From contig JBQVNB010000005.1 in assembly GCA_052435735.1 (NCBI GenBank), positions 145,882 to 209,881 on the forward strand: a stretch of 64,000 bases of DNA. Reading direction: 5' to 3'. Below, piece after piece: positions 52,205-61,303 of the stretch. Below the pieces are notes generated by a model. That model was not told the origin of the DNA, made no database searches, and was given only the letters and a program-made list of their open reading frames with translations. This stretch comes from Aliihoeflea sp052435735. GTDB lineage: Bacteria > Pseudomonadota > Alphaproteobacteria > Rhizobiales > Rhizobiaceae. The translations under genes were made by a program, and so were the position numbers. The first letter of the stretch is position 1; the number at the start of each line of letters is the position of its first letter.

Positions 52205-53638
52205 TCATGTTCTCTTTTTGGCCCGGCCCGCGAAGGGATTTTCCGAAGCGCGCAGCACCATGCGAATCGGAACGCCGGGCATGTCGAATGCCTGGCGCAG
52301 CTCGTTCGTCAGGTAACGGATATAGCTTTGCGGCACCGCTTCGGGGCGCGTGCAGGACAAAACGAACCCGGGCGGGCGCGTCTTGATCTGGGTGATGTAC
52401 TTGATCTTCAGCCGGCGGCCGGCGACGGCCGGTGGCGGATGATGCGCAATGACGCCTTCCAGCCAGCGATTGAGGCGGCCGGTCGAGATGCGCGTGTTCC
52501 AGACACGATGCGTCTTCTCGATCGCGTCCATGAGCTTGTCTAGACCGCGTTCGGTCTCGGCAGAAATCGTCACGGCCTGCAGTCCGCGAACCTGTGGCAG
52601 GAGCCGCGTCGTCTTCTCGCGCAGCTCGGCCAGCAATTCCTGCCGGTTCTCGATCAGGTCCCACTTGTTGAACGCCAGCACGGGCGCCCTGCCCTCGCGG
52701 ATGATCAAATCGGCAATGGTCAGATCCTGCTTTTCGAACGGGATCGTCGCATCGAACACGATGACGACGACTTCGGCGAAGCGGATCGCGCGCAGGCCAT
52801 CGGCGACGGACAGCTTTTCCAGCTTTTCCTGAACGCGCGACTTGCGCCGCAGACCGGCCGTGTCGAACAGCTTGATCTTGCGGCCGTTCCAATCCCAGTC
52901 GACGGAAATGGAATCGCGGGTAATGCCGGCTTCGGGGCCGGTCAGGAGACGGTCTTCGCCGACGAGCGAATTGATCAGGGTCGACTTGCCAGCATTCGGC
53001 CGTCCCACGACGGCGATGCGCAGCGGCTTCGTCGAATCATAGGCAGGGATCGCTTCCTCGTCCTCGTCGGACACATCCTCGCCGATCAGAGGCTCGGCCG
53101 CGAAAGCCTCGCCTTCATCCTCGTCCTCGCCGAACGCCCGCTCCTCGCCGATCGCCGCGACGATCGCATCGCGCAGATCGACCATGCCGACTCCGTGCTC
53201 GGCCGAGACGCCGATGGGCTCGCCCAGACCCAGTTCCCAGGCTTCGAGAAAGCCGGATTGCGCGCCCTTTGCTTCAGCCTTGTTGGCGACCAGCACGACC
53301 GGCTTGCCGAAACGGCGAACGATATCGGCGAAGGCGCGATCGTCGGGCATCAAGCCGGTTTTGGCATCGACCACGAAGCAGATGAGGTCCGCCTCTTCGA
53401 TGGCCGTTTCCGTCTGCTGGCGCATGCGGCCGGCAAGGCTCGCCGCCTCGGCCGTCTCGAGGCCGGCCGTGTCGATCACCTCGAATTCGAGATCGTACAG
53501 CTTGGCGGTGTGCGAGCGGCGGTCGCGCGTCACGCCAGGCGTGTCGTCGACGAGCGCGAGCTTGCGCCCGGCCAGCCGGTTGAAAAGCGTCGACTTGCCG
53601 ACATTCGGCCGGCCGATGATGGCGAGTTTGAAGCTCAC
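52205..53638 (-). CDS. der: GTPase Der (EngA)
   Basis: A 477-residue double-GTPase essential for 50S ribosome assembly. The first domain has GRPNVGKSTLFNRL and DTPGVTRDRR, the second GRPNAGKSTLINSL and FDTAGLRRKSRV; both G4 motifs NKAE and NKWD are present. A KH-like C-terminal domain follows (residues about 385-477). GTG at 53638 overlaps the preceding gene's stop by four bases and has AGGAA upstream. The linker between domains is acidic (EDEDEGEAFAAEP). Confidence 0.96.
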   Translation of the reverse strand: MSFKLAIIGRPNVGKSTLFNRLAGRKLALVDDTPGVTRDRRSHTAKLYDLEFEVIDTAGLETAEAASLAGRMRQQTETAIEEADLICFVVDAKTGLMPDDRAFADIVRRFGKPVVLVANKAEAKGAQSGFLEAWELGLGEPIGVSAEHGVGMVDLRDAIVAAIGEERAFGEDEDEGEAFAAEPLIGEDVSDEDEEAIPAYDSTKPLRIAVVGRPNAGKSTLINSLVGEDRLLTGPEAGITRDSISVDWDWNGRKIKLFDTAGLRRKSRVQEKLEKLSVADGLRAIRFAEVVVIVFDATIPFEKQDLTIADLIIREGRAPVLAFNKWDLIENRQELLAELREKTTRLLPQVRGLQAVTISAETERGLDKLMDAIEKTHRVWNTRISTGRLNRWLEGVIAHHPPPAVAGRRLKIKYITQIKTRPPGFVLSCTRPEAVPQSYIRYLTNELRQAFDMPGVPIRMVLRASENPFAGRAKKRT

Positions 53639-54300
53639 GAAGGTTCCTGCGTGCCGCGGATGAGTTCGGCCATCATCTGGGCGCGCTGGCGCATATTGCC
53701 CGAAACGCGCTCGTCGCCGACGATGAGATCGAAAAGACGCAGCGCCTCTTCCGACTGGCCGTCCTTCCACGCCGCGAGCGCAAGCGCCTCGCGCGCGGAA
53801 TGGCGCATTGCGTTGTCATTGGCGGTCATCGCCTCGACGCGGGCGGCGACGTCGTCATAGGAGCCGTGATCGATAAGAAGATAGCCGGCACGCAACCGCG
53901 CCGTATCGCGGATCGCCTGCGGGATCGCATTGTCGCTGGCCACGGCGTCGAACGAGGCGATGGCGGCGGCATGGTCACCGGCGTCGGCCTGGACGGTGGC
54001 CGTGCGGAAGCGGGCGAGCACCGGATAGGCGCCGAAGCCATCTTCCTGAAGGGCGGAAAGTTCGGCAAGGGCCTGCTCGTTCTGGCCGCTATTGGCGAGG
54101 TTCAGCGCCTGAGAGAAGCGGTCACCGGACGCATTGGCCTGACGTGTCGTCCACCAGTCCCACGCGACATAGAGCACCGTGGCGGTAATGACGACTGCGG
54201 CGACACCAAGCGCGGCGAGGCCGTAGCGATCCCAGATCTGGCGCGCGCGATCCTGTCGAAGCTCCTCGTTAACCTCGCGGATGAAACTGTCGTCGGACAT
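53635..54300 (-). CDS. YfgM-like membrane TPR protein
   Basis: A 221-residue protein with one membrane helix (YGLAALGVAAVVITATVLYVAWDWW) after a short cytoplasmic N-terminus (SFIREVNEELRQDRARQIWDR), then helical TPR-type repeats. It matches the YfgM/tetratricopeptide family linked to periplasmic chaperone and translocon function. The enteric order yfgM-bamB-der is here shortened: der overlaps this gene directly, so bamB is missing from the junction. Start 54300 is the Met of MSDDSF. Confidence 0.87.
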   Translation of the reverse strand: MSDDSFIREVNEELRQDRARQIWDRYGLAALGVAAVVITATVLYVAWDWWTTRQANASGDRFSQALNLANSGQNEQALAELSALQEDGFGAYPVLARFRTATVQADAGDHAAAIASFDAVASDNAIPQAIRDTARLRAGYLLIDHGSYDDVAARVEAMTANDNAMRHSAREALALAAWKDGQSEEALRLFDLIVGDERVSGNMRQRAQMMAELIRGTQEPS

Positions 54301-54419
54301 CAAGCACAACCATTCCCAGAGACAGGGCGCGACGGCGGCGCCCACATTGGCGAGCGTTTTAGCCGAAAATCGGCATCATGGAAGGGAAAATCCCCGCACG
54401 GCGCAGCGGGGCGGCAAAA

Positions 54420-54989
54420 TCACGCGATGACGGGAACGCCGATCAGCCATTCGTGCAGCACGAATGCGAAGAGTGCATAGGCGACGAGGCCGACGACGAT
54501 CGCGGCGACGTCCCATTTGACCGGTCCGGGCAAGGGACCGGCGTCGCCGCGCTGCTTGACCGAAATACGGTCGAGGACCGCCCATGCGAGGAACGTGCCG
54601 AACAGCAGCAGCGCCGCCAGATCGCCGTTGGCGAGAAGATGGCCGAGCGCCCAGATCTTGACGGCGACCAGCATTGGATGCCTGAGCGCGGCCTTGATGC
54701 GGCCGGCCGGCAATTGCGAGGCGGCGAGCGCGATGAAGACGAAGACCATCAGGAGAAGGTTGAGATGGCGCGTCCAGACCGGCGGCTCGTAGAGGATCGG
54801 TGCCGTCTGCCGGGCGATGCCGTAACCCCAGATTATGAGGACGAGGCCGGCAAGGGCGACCAGCGAATAGAGCCCCTTCCAAGGGCCGAGGCCGCGGGCG
54901 GCGATCTGCGTATCACGAAGGCGAGGCACGAATATTCGCACCGAGTGGATGCCAAGAAAGAGGATCAATCCGAGAATGAGAATCAGCAT
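54420..54989 (-). CDS. NnrU-family membrane protein
   Basis: A 189-residue integral membrane protein of the NnrU family, with five or so helices: LILILGLILFLGIHSVRIF at the start, then ALRHPMLVAVKIWALGHLLANGDLAALLLFG. The family is linked with denitrification and isoprenoid-like chemistry, but the function is unclear. AAGGGG precedes the ATG. No denitrification genes are nearby. Confidence 0.85.
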   Translation of the reverse strand: MLILILGLILFLGIHSVRIFVPRLRDTQIAARGLGPWKGLYSLVALAGLVLIIWGYGIARQTAPILYEPPVWTRHLNLLLMVFVFIALAASQLPAGRIKAALRHPMLVAVKIWALGHLLANGDLAALLLFGTFLAWAVLDRISVKQRGDAGPLPGPVKWDVAAIVVGLVAYALFAFVLHEWLIGVPVIA

Positions 54990-55042
54990 CGCGCGCCCCT
55001 TTGCCTGACCATTCTAGAGTGTCGTTCGCGCCGGCGACAGGG

Positions 55043-56212
55043 TCAGGAGCGCGCCGCCGTCTTCGATGACAGGGCCAGCCACGCGGAAACGGCGAGCGCC
55101 AGCGCGGCGAGGACGGACGGCCAGAAGAAGCCGCCGGTCCAGTCGGCGACCATGCCGGCAACGACCGGGCCGACGATCTGGCCGAGGCCGAAGGCCGCGG
55201 TCATGACCGAGAGCACCTTGCGCGGCGACGGGCCGGCGAGGTTGCGGCCGATCTGGATGCCGAGCGCGGTGATCGCGACGAAGGTGTTGCCGAGGAGGAT
55301 GCCGCCGAGAAGCGGGCCGGTCATGCCGCCGAGCGCGACGCTCGCCATGACGCCTGCCGCTTCCACGCCGCAGCCTACCGCGAAGACCGGCCGCAAGCCC
55401 CACCGGCGCGCGGCCAGCGCCCACAGATAGACAGACGGGATGACGGCCAGGCCGGTGACCAGCCAGACGACGGCCTCGAGCACCGCGCCGCTTTCGTTGT
55501 CACGGACGATGGCAATCAGGAAGGTGGCCGTCACGACGTAGCCGAAGCCGAAGATGCCATAGGCCCAGACGATACGCTTCAAGGCGGGCGAGAAGACGAG
55601 CGCTGGCTCCTTGGGTGCAGAGCCGCCCTGCCCGCCTGCGCGCGGCAGGAGCAGCCAGACGGCGGCCAGGGCCGCGAGCGACAGGCCGGCCGCGCCGATC
55701 CAGTTCGCCCGCCAGCCGAATTGGCCGAATGCGAGCAGCGCCACCATCGACGCAGACAGCGCGATGCCGACACCGACGCCACCGAAATGCATCCATTGAA
55801 GATCGCTGCGATCGAGCCGTGCGAGGCCGGCGAAGATGATGCTCGACAGGAACACCATGACGAAGGCGCTGGCGACGCCGGCCGCAAAGCGGATCACCAG
55901 GAAGGCGACGAAGTCGTCCGTGAGCGCCATGGCGAGGCACAGCGCGGTGCTGAGCGCCAGGCTCGCCAGCGACAGAGCCCGCTCCCATCCATGCGCCCAG
56001 CCGCCGCCGGCGATCAGCGCGCCGACGAGGTAGCCGGTGTAGTTGGATGCGGCGATGAAGCCGGCCTCTGACGTCGTCTGGCCGAGCGCGGCCATCATGC
56101 CCGGCAGGATTGGCGTATAGACGAACCGGCCGATGCCCATCGCAACGGCCATGGACAGCATACCGGCGACGGCCAAACGGACGGGGGATACGGGGATAGC
56201 GGGTGCGTGCAT
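55043..56212 (-). CDS. MFS transporter (YbfB/YjiJ-type)
   Basis: A 389-residue major-facilitator carrier with twelve helices. It begins RLAVAGMLSMAVAMGIGRFVYTPILPGMMAALG, which is the signature of the YbfB/YjiJ subfamily, and has GWAHGWERALSLASLALS. It is probably an exporter or importer of a small molecule; the substrate is not readable. The end lies 53 bases before the NnrU gene. Confidence 0.87.
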   Translation of the reverse strand: MHAPAIPVSPVRLAVAGMLSMAVAMGIGRFVYTPILPGMMAALGQTTSEAGFIAASNYTGYLVGALIAGGGWAHGWERALSLASLALSTALCLAMALTDDFVAFLVIRFAAGVASAFVMVFLSSIIFAGLARLDRSDLQWMHFGGVGVGIALSASMVALLAFGQFGWRANWIGAAGLSLAALAAVWLLLPRAGGQGGSAPKEPALVFSPALKRIVWAYGIFGFGYVVTATFLIAIVRDNESGAVLEAVVWLVTGLAVIPSVYLWALAARRWGLRPVFAVGCGVEAAGVMASVALGGMTGPLLGGILLGNTFVAITALGIQIGRNLAGPSPRKVLSVMTAAFGLGQIVGPVVAGMVADWTGGFFWPSVLAALALAVSAWLALSSKTAARS

Positions 56213-56292
56213 TCTGGAAGGAGATTAGCGGCGGGCGGCAAGGGCGCAATGACAAATCATCGCACAAACCGGCTTTGGGTCGCTGGAGCCGG

Positions 56293-56658
56293 TCAGCGAC
56301 CGAAAAGCGCGGCGTAGCGATCGGGCTTGAAGCCGATCTCGACCGCATCGCCGGTGTCGAGGACCGGCCGCTTGATCATGGTCGGCTCGCCGGCCATCAG
56401 CGCAATCGCACTGGCTTCGTCGAGATTCTCGCGCGCTTCGGCCGGCAGGGCGCGGAAGGTGCGGCTGCCCTTGTTCAGCACTCTCTCCCAGCCGGCCGCC
56501 TCGCACCAGCGGGAGATGTCGTCCTTGGCGATGCCGTCGGCGCGATAGTCGTGGAAGGCGTAGGCGACGCCGTTGGCATCGAGCCAGGCGAAAGCCTTCT
56601 TCATCGTGTCGCAGTTGCGGATGCCGTAGATCGTGACGGGCAAGAGCGTCTTTTCCAT
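56293..56658 (-). CDS. ArsC/Spx-family protein (YffB-like)
   Basis: A 121-residue thioredoxin-fold protein of the arsenate reductase family. It has YGIRNCDTMKKAFAWLDANG with a single CxxT active site, and IKRPVLDTGDAVEIGFKPDRYAALFG at the end as in YffB. Typical arsenate reductases keep a catalytic Cys followed by an Arg set; here the Cys and Lys and Arg of the IKRP segment are present, so a glutathione-dependent thiol reductase role is likely. No ars genes are near. The start has no strong ribosome-binding site. Confidence 0.85.
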   Translation of the reverse strand: MEKTLLPVTIYGIRNCDTMKKAFAWLDANGVAYAFHDYRADGIAKDDISRWCEAAGWERVLNKGSRTFRALPAEARENLDEASAIALMAGEPTMIKRPVLDTGDAVEIGFKPDRYAALFGR

Positions 56659-56825
56659 GTAACGGGCTGGTCGAGGCGTTCTGGCCCGACGGGCGCGAAT
56701 TGTCGAGGGCGTTCGCGAGAGGCGTTTCCCAAAGACGCATCAGATCCCGATGATTGTCTTTTTTGGTCGATCCACCTTGCCAAATGAGATAGCGACGAAG
56801 CAGGGACATCAGGGCAGGAGCCGAA

Positions 56826-58262
56826 ATGGCCAAGCGCAAGACTTCGAAGCCGATTTCGACCGGCATCACCGGACTGGACGAAATCCTGCGCGGCGGTCTC
56901 CCGCCGTCCAATCTCTACATGCTTCAGGGCGCTCCGGGCGCCGGAAAGACCACCGCAGCGCTGCAGTTCCTGCGCGCCGGAGTCGAGGCCGGCGAGCGGT
57001 GCATCTATGTGAGCCTTTCGCAGACCGCTGCCGAACTGCAGTCGATCGCGGTTTCGCATGGGTGGACGATGGACGGCATCCGCGTCGAAGAACTGTCGGC
57101 TTCCGACGCCGTCAATGGCGGCGCCGACCAGACGATCTTCCAGACGGCGGAACTGCGTCTCGACGAGACGCGCCAGGCGATCGAGCGCGCGATAGAGGAA
57201 CACAAACCGAGCCGGCTCGTCTACGATTCGCTTCTGGAAATCCGCCTCATCACCGGCGACACGCCCCGTTTCCGCCGCGAGTTGATCGGTTTCAAGGCGT
57301 TCCTAGCCAAGCGCAACGTCGTCGCCCTGCTGCTCGACACCCAGGACCGGGAAGGCAACAATGGCGAGGAGGTCGAAGGCATCGCCCATGGCGTGATCCG
57401 GTTCGACAAGTCGCTGCAGGATTATGGCGCCGTGCGGCGGCGCATCGAGGTGTCGAAAATGCGCGGCGTGCCGATCGCCGACGGCTATCACGACATGGCC
57501 ATCCGCGAAGGTGAAGGCGTCGTGGTGTTCCCGCGCATCGTCGCCGGATCGGCGGCGGAGGAAACCAAACCCGAACTGATCAAGTCGGGCGTCGCCACGC
57601 TCGACGAGATGTTCGGCGGCGGGCAGGAATCGGGAACTATCACGCTCGTGATAGGCCAATCCGGCACCGGAAAATCGACGATGGCCTCGCTCTATTCCAC
57701 TGCCGCTCTGGAGCGCGGCGAGAACGTGGCGCTGTTTCTGTTCGAAGAGCGGCTGGAGACTTTCTTCCGGCGCTCCGAAGGGCTGGGCATGAATTTGCGG
57801 CCGTTCTACGAATCCGGCCAGTTGATCATCCGGGATTTCAATCCCAACGAAATCTCGCCCGGCGAGTTCGCTCAGATCGTCCAGACCATCGTCACCGAGG
57901 ATGCGACGCGCGTCGTCGTGATCGACAGCTTCACCGGCTATCTCAACTCGCTGCCGCATCGCGACAAGGCGGTTCGCGACATCCAATCGTTGCTGAAATA
58001 TCTGGCACGCGCCGGCGTGCTGACGATGCTGATCGTCGCGCAGCACGGACTTCTGGGACAGAATGTCGGCATCGACGTCGATGTCAGCTTCCTTGGCGAC
58101 ACGGTGCTGCTCCTGAGGCTGACCGAGCATGACGGGCGCCTTCGGCGCAACATCACGGTCGTCAAGAAGCGACATGGGCCGCACGATCTCGACGTGCACG
58201 AGCTCTTCATCGAAAGCTCGGGCATCACGGTCGTTCCCTACAATCCACTCCCGGAAGCGTGA
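56826..58262 (+). CDS. KaiC-like double-domain ATPase
   Basis: A 478-residue protein of two RecA/KaiC-type domains. Walker A motifs are GAPGAGKT (residues 35-42) and GQSGTGKS (277-284). In the N-terminal domain the Glu pair next to the Walker motifs is replaced by S65-Q66 (VSLSQTAAEL); in the C-terminal domain the pair E307-E308 is present (LFEERLE). In the C-terminal domain the phosphorylation region aligns as VS421F, keeping the KaiC Ser but with Phe at the Thr position. A three-gene operon with a HWE kinase and a receiver follows (stop overlaps next start by four bases). No kaiA or kaiB is seen. AGGAG lies before the ATG. The role is an inference: an ATP-driven switch or timer. Confidence 0.9.
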   Translation: MAKRKTSKPISTGITGLDEILRGGLPPSNLYMLQGAPGAGKTTAALQFLRAGVEAGERCIYVSLSQTAAELQSIAVSHGWTMDGIRVEELSASDAVNGGADQTIFQTAELRLDETRQAIERAIEEHKPSRLVYDSLLEIRLITGDTPRFRRELIGFKAFLAKRNVVALLLDTQDREGNNGEEVEGIAHGVIRFDKSLQDYGAVRRRIEVSKMRGVPIADGYHDMAIREGEGVVVFPRIVAGSAAEETKPELIKSGVATLDEMFGGGQESGTITLVIGQSGTGKSTMASLYSTAALERGENVALFLFEERLETFFRRSEGLGMNLRPFYESGQLIIRDFNPNEISPGEFAQIVQTIVTEDATRVVVIDSFTGYLNSLPHRDKAVRDIQSLLKYLARAGVLTMLIVAQHGLLGQNVGIDVDVSFLGDTVLLLRLTEHDGRLRRNITVVKKRHGPHDLDVHELFIESSGITVVPYNPLPEA

Positions 58263-59308
58263 GTACGATCGACGAAAGCAGCCTTCCCGCGCTGGATCAG
58301 GTGCTGATCCTGGCGCCATACCGCAAGGACGCCGACTATCTGGGCCGGCTGCTTGCCGAGCACGAGATCAATGTCAGATCCGGTTCCCGGACTGACAATC
58401 TCCCGGGTTTGCTCCACCCCTCACCGGGCGTCCTGGTTGCGACGCATGAAGCACTGACGCCGGATGCGCTGGCGACCGTTGCAACCCATCTCGAAACCCA
58501 GCCGTCCTGGGCCGAGATGCCTATCGTGGTTTTGCTCGACCGGGCATCACGGCCGGATCAGGTGCGGAACGAACTCGGCCGCGTCTGGCCGCGGGCACGG
58601 CTGTTGTTCTACCAGCGTCCGGTCACGGCGGTAGAGCTCGTGAGCGGCGTTCAGTCGGCCTTGCTGGTTCGACTGCGCCAGCGCGACGTGCGCGATCACA
58701 TCGCGCAGGAAGTCGAACTTCGCCGCGAACTCAACCACCGCGTCAAGAACATCCTTGCCAGCGTCACCTCGATCTTCGAAATGACGCGGCGAGGCGCAAC
58801 CTCCATCGATGCGTTCGCCGAAGATTTCCGTGGTCGTCTCAGCGCGCTGGACAAGGTGCATTCCGCGGTTTTCCACGCCGAGGGGGACACGGTGTCCATC
58901 GCCGAGATCGCCGCACTGACCTTCGATCCCTACCGCCTGTCCGGCAAGGACCGGATCGTCGCGCACGGGCCGCCCGTCACGCTGAGCCGCGAGGCCGGCA
59001 CCACGCTGGCGCTTTGCCTGCACGAACTGACGACCAACGCGATCAAGTACGGGGCACTGTCGCATCCGGAAGGTCGGGTGCAGTTCGGGTGGGACTTGTC
59101 GCAGGCCGAGACGCCCGAGCTTGCCATCAGTTGGAAGGAAAGCGGCGGTCCGGACGTCGAGGAACCGAGCCACGCCGGTTACGGCACGCGCTATGTGCGC
59201 TCGGCGCTGGCCGGCATGTTCGGCCAGAAGCCTGTCATCGCCTTCGAGGCGGATGGTCTGCGATGCGAAGTGAACGGCGTCTTTTCTCGCGTGGCAGGCA
59301 ACCTGTGA
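58259..59308 (+). CDS. HWE-family histidine kinase with receiver-like N-terminal domain
   Basis: A 349-residue kinase. Residues about 1-135 resemble a receiver fold without the canonical Asp pocket. The phosphoacceptor His is H160 in ELNHRVKNILASV, the N-box is CLHELTTNAIKYGALS, and WKES gives the W-x-E that defines the HWE group. There is no membrane segment, so it is soluble and could take its signal from the KaiC-like protein. GTG 58259 overlaps the KaiC-like stop. The next gene, 22 bases on, is a single-domain receiver. Confidence 0.9.
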   Translation: MSTIDESSLPALDQVLILAPYRKDADYLGRLLAEHEINVRSGSRTDNLPGLLHPSPGVLVATHEALTPDALATVATHLETQPSWAEMPIVVLLDRASRPDQVRNELGRVWPRARLLFYQRPVTAVELVSGVQSALLVRLRQRDVRDHIAQEVELRRELNHRVKNILASVTSIFEMTRRGATSIDAFAEDFRGRLSALDKVHSAVFHAEGDTVSIAEIAALTFDPYRLSGKDRIVAHGPPVTLSREAGTTLALCLHELTTNAIKYGALSHPEGRVQFGWDLSQAETPELAISWKESGGPDVEEPSHAGYGTRYVRSALAGMFGQKPVIAFEADGLRCEVNGVFSRVAGNL

Positions 59309-59330
59309 ACGCCGGCTGAGTTACTGCCAA

Positions 59331-59699
59331 ATGAGCGAGACGAATTCCCCTTCCCCGATGCGCATTCTCTATATCGAGGACAATCCGCTCATCGCCTTCC
59401 ATGTCGAGCAGATGATCGAGGATTTGGGCCATGTCTTCGCCGGCTCGCTGGACAGCTTCGACGAGTTGCAAAAGGAGTTCGCGTCACTTGAAATGGACGG
59501 CGCGCTGGTCGACATCGATCTCGCCGATGGCGCAACCGGGCCACAGGCGGCCGCATGGCTCCAGGAACGCGGCATTCCGGCGATCTTCGTGACTGGTCAA
59601 AGGCAGGTCGCCGCCGAGCATGGCGACGTCTCGCTTGGAACCATCACGAAGCCCGTCTCCTCGACCGAGCTTGCGGCGAAACTCGAGCTGTTTCGCTGA
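59331..59699 (+). CDS. Single-domain response regulator
   Basis: A 122-residue receiver without output domain. MRILYIEDNPLIAFHVEQMIEDLG carries the acidic pair E16-D17, D61 (in LVDIDLADG) is the likely phosphoacceptor, and ITKPVSS the conserved Lys. It should accept phosphate from the HWE kinase directly upstream. Such single receivers often act through protein partners, for example the PhyR-NepR or chemotaxis type. Its stop abuts the guaA stop region (convergent). Confidence 0.92.
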   Translation: MSETNSPSPMRILYIEDNPLIAFHVEQMIEDLGHVFAGSLDSFDELQKEFASLEMDGALVDIDLADGATGPQAAAWLQERGIPAIFVTGQRQVAAEHGDVSLGTITKPVSSTELAAKLELFR

Positions 59700-61262
59700 T
59701 CATTCCCACTCGATCGTGCCGGGGGGCTTGGAGGTGACGTCGTAGACGACGCGGTTGACGCCCTTGACCTCGTTGATGATGCGTGTGGCGGCGCGGCCGA
59801 GGAATTCCATGTCGTAGTGGTAGAAATCCGCCGTCATGCCGTCGACCGAGGTGACGGCGCGCAGCGCGCAGACGAATTCGTAGGTGCGACCGTCACCCAT
59901 GACGCCGACTGTCTGGACTGGAAGCAGCACAGCGAACGCCTGCCAGATGGCGTCGTAGAGGCCGGCCTTGCGGATTTCGTCGAGATAGATCGCGTCGGCC
60001 TCGCGCAGGATCTCGAGCTTGTCGCGCGTGATGCCGCCGGGGCAGCGGATGGCGAGGCCCGGTCCGGGGAACGGATGGCGGCCGATGAAGTGTTCGGGCA
60101 GGCCGAGTTCCTTGCCGAGGACGCGGACTTCGTCCTTGAACAGTTCGCGCAGTGGCTCGACGAGCTTCATGTTCATGCGCTCGGGCAGGCCGCCGACATT
60201 GTGGTGCGACTTGATCGTGACCGAGGGGCCGCCGGTGAAGGAGACGCTTTCGATCACGTCGGGATAGAGCGTTCCCTGCGCCAGGAAATCAGCGCCGCCG
60301 AGCTTCTTCGCCTCTTCCTCGAAGACCTCGATGAAGAGCCGGCCGATGGTCTTGCGCTTCTTTTCCGGATCGCTTTCGCCCTCGAGCGCGCCGATGAAGC
60401 GGTCCTGGGCGTTCACGAGGATCAGCGGCAGATTGTAGTGCTCGCGGAACATGGCGACGACGTCTGCCGCCTCGTTCTTGCGCATCAGGCCGTGGTCGAC
60501 GAGGATGCAGGTCAGTTGCTCGCCGACCGCCTCGTGGATCAGAAGCGCGGCGACGGAGGAATCGACGCCGCCCGACAGCGCGCAGATGACCTTGCCGTCT
60601 CCGACCTGATCGCGGATCGCCTGCACGGCCTGCTCGCGATAGGCCGCCATCGTCCAGTCGCCGGCAAGGCCCGCGATCTTGTGAACGAAGTTCGACAGGA
60701 GCTTGGCGCCGTCCGGCGTGTGGACGACTTCCGGGTGGAACTGGACGGCGTAGAATTTGCGCTTCTCGTCCGCGATGGCCGCAAAGGGCGCGCCGGTCGA
60801 GGTGCCGACGACGCGAAAGCCCTCGGGAATGGCGGTGACGCGGTCGCCATGGCTCATCCAGACCTGATGGCGCGTTCCCTTGGCCCAGACGCCGGCGAAG
60901 AGCGCGCATTCGTCCTCGATGTCGAGGAAGGCGCGGCCGAATTCGCGGTGGTGACCACCCTCGACCTTGCCGCCGAGCTGGGCGCACATGGTCTGCTCGC
61001 CATAGCAGATGCCGAGCACCGGGATGCCGGCGTCGAACACGATCTGCGGCGCGCGGGGGCTGCCCATCTCCGTCGTCGAGGCAGGGCCGCCCGACAGGAT
61101 GACGGCCTTGGGGCCAATCCGGTGGAAGGCGTCTTCAGCGAGCTGGAAGGGGACGATCTCGGAATAGACGCCGGCTTCGCGCACGCGACGCGCGATGAGC
61201 TGCGTGACCTGGGAGCCGAAATCGATGATGAGGACGGTGTCGGGATGGGCTTCGTTCGTCAT
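59700..61262 (-). CDS. guaA: GMP synthase (glutamine-hydrolysing)
   Basis: A 520-residue enzyme turning XMP, ATP and glutamine into GMP. The class I glutamine amidotransferase domain has VLGICYGEQTMCAQLGG with the catalytic Cys and FHPEVVHTPDG; the ATP pyrophosphatase domain has ALSGGVDSSVAALLIHEA; the C-terminal dimer part ends RVVYDVTSKPPGTIEWE. Complete and of normal length. Start ATG 61262 with AAGGCC upstream. Confidence 0.97.
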   Translation of the reverse strand: MTNEAHPDTVLIIDFGSQVTQLIARRVREAGVYSEIVPFQLAEDAFHRIGPKAVILSGGPASTTEMGSPRAPQIVFDAGIPVLGICYGEQTMCAQLGGKVEGGHHREFGRAFLDIEDECALFAGVWAKGTRHQVWMSHGDRVTAIPEGFRVVGTSTGAPFAAIADEKRKFYAVQFHPEVVHTPDGAKLLSNFVHKIAGLAGDWTMAAYREQAVQAIRDQVGDGKVICALSGGVDSSVAALLIHEAVGEQLTCILVDHGLMRKNEAADVVAMFREHYNLPLILVNAQDRFIGALEGESDPEKKRKTIGRLFIEVFEEEAKKLGGADFLAQGTLYPDVIESVSFTGGPSVTIKSHHNVGGLPERMNMKLVEPLRELFKDEVRVLGKELGLPEHFIGRHPFPGPGLAIRCPGGITRDKLEILREADAIYLDEIRKAGLYDAIWQAFAVLLPVQTVGVMGDGRTYEFVCALRAVTSVDGMTADFYHYDMEFLGRAATRIINEVKGVNRVVYDVTSKPPGTIEWE

Positions 61263-61303
61263 GACGGGCCTTTAGAGAAAAGCGCCCTTTGGCGCAATGG
61301 TGT

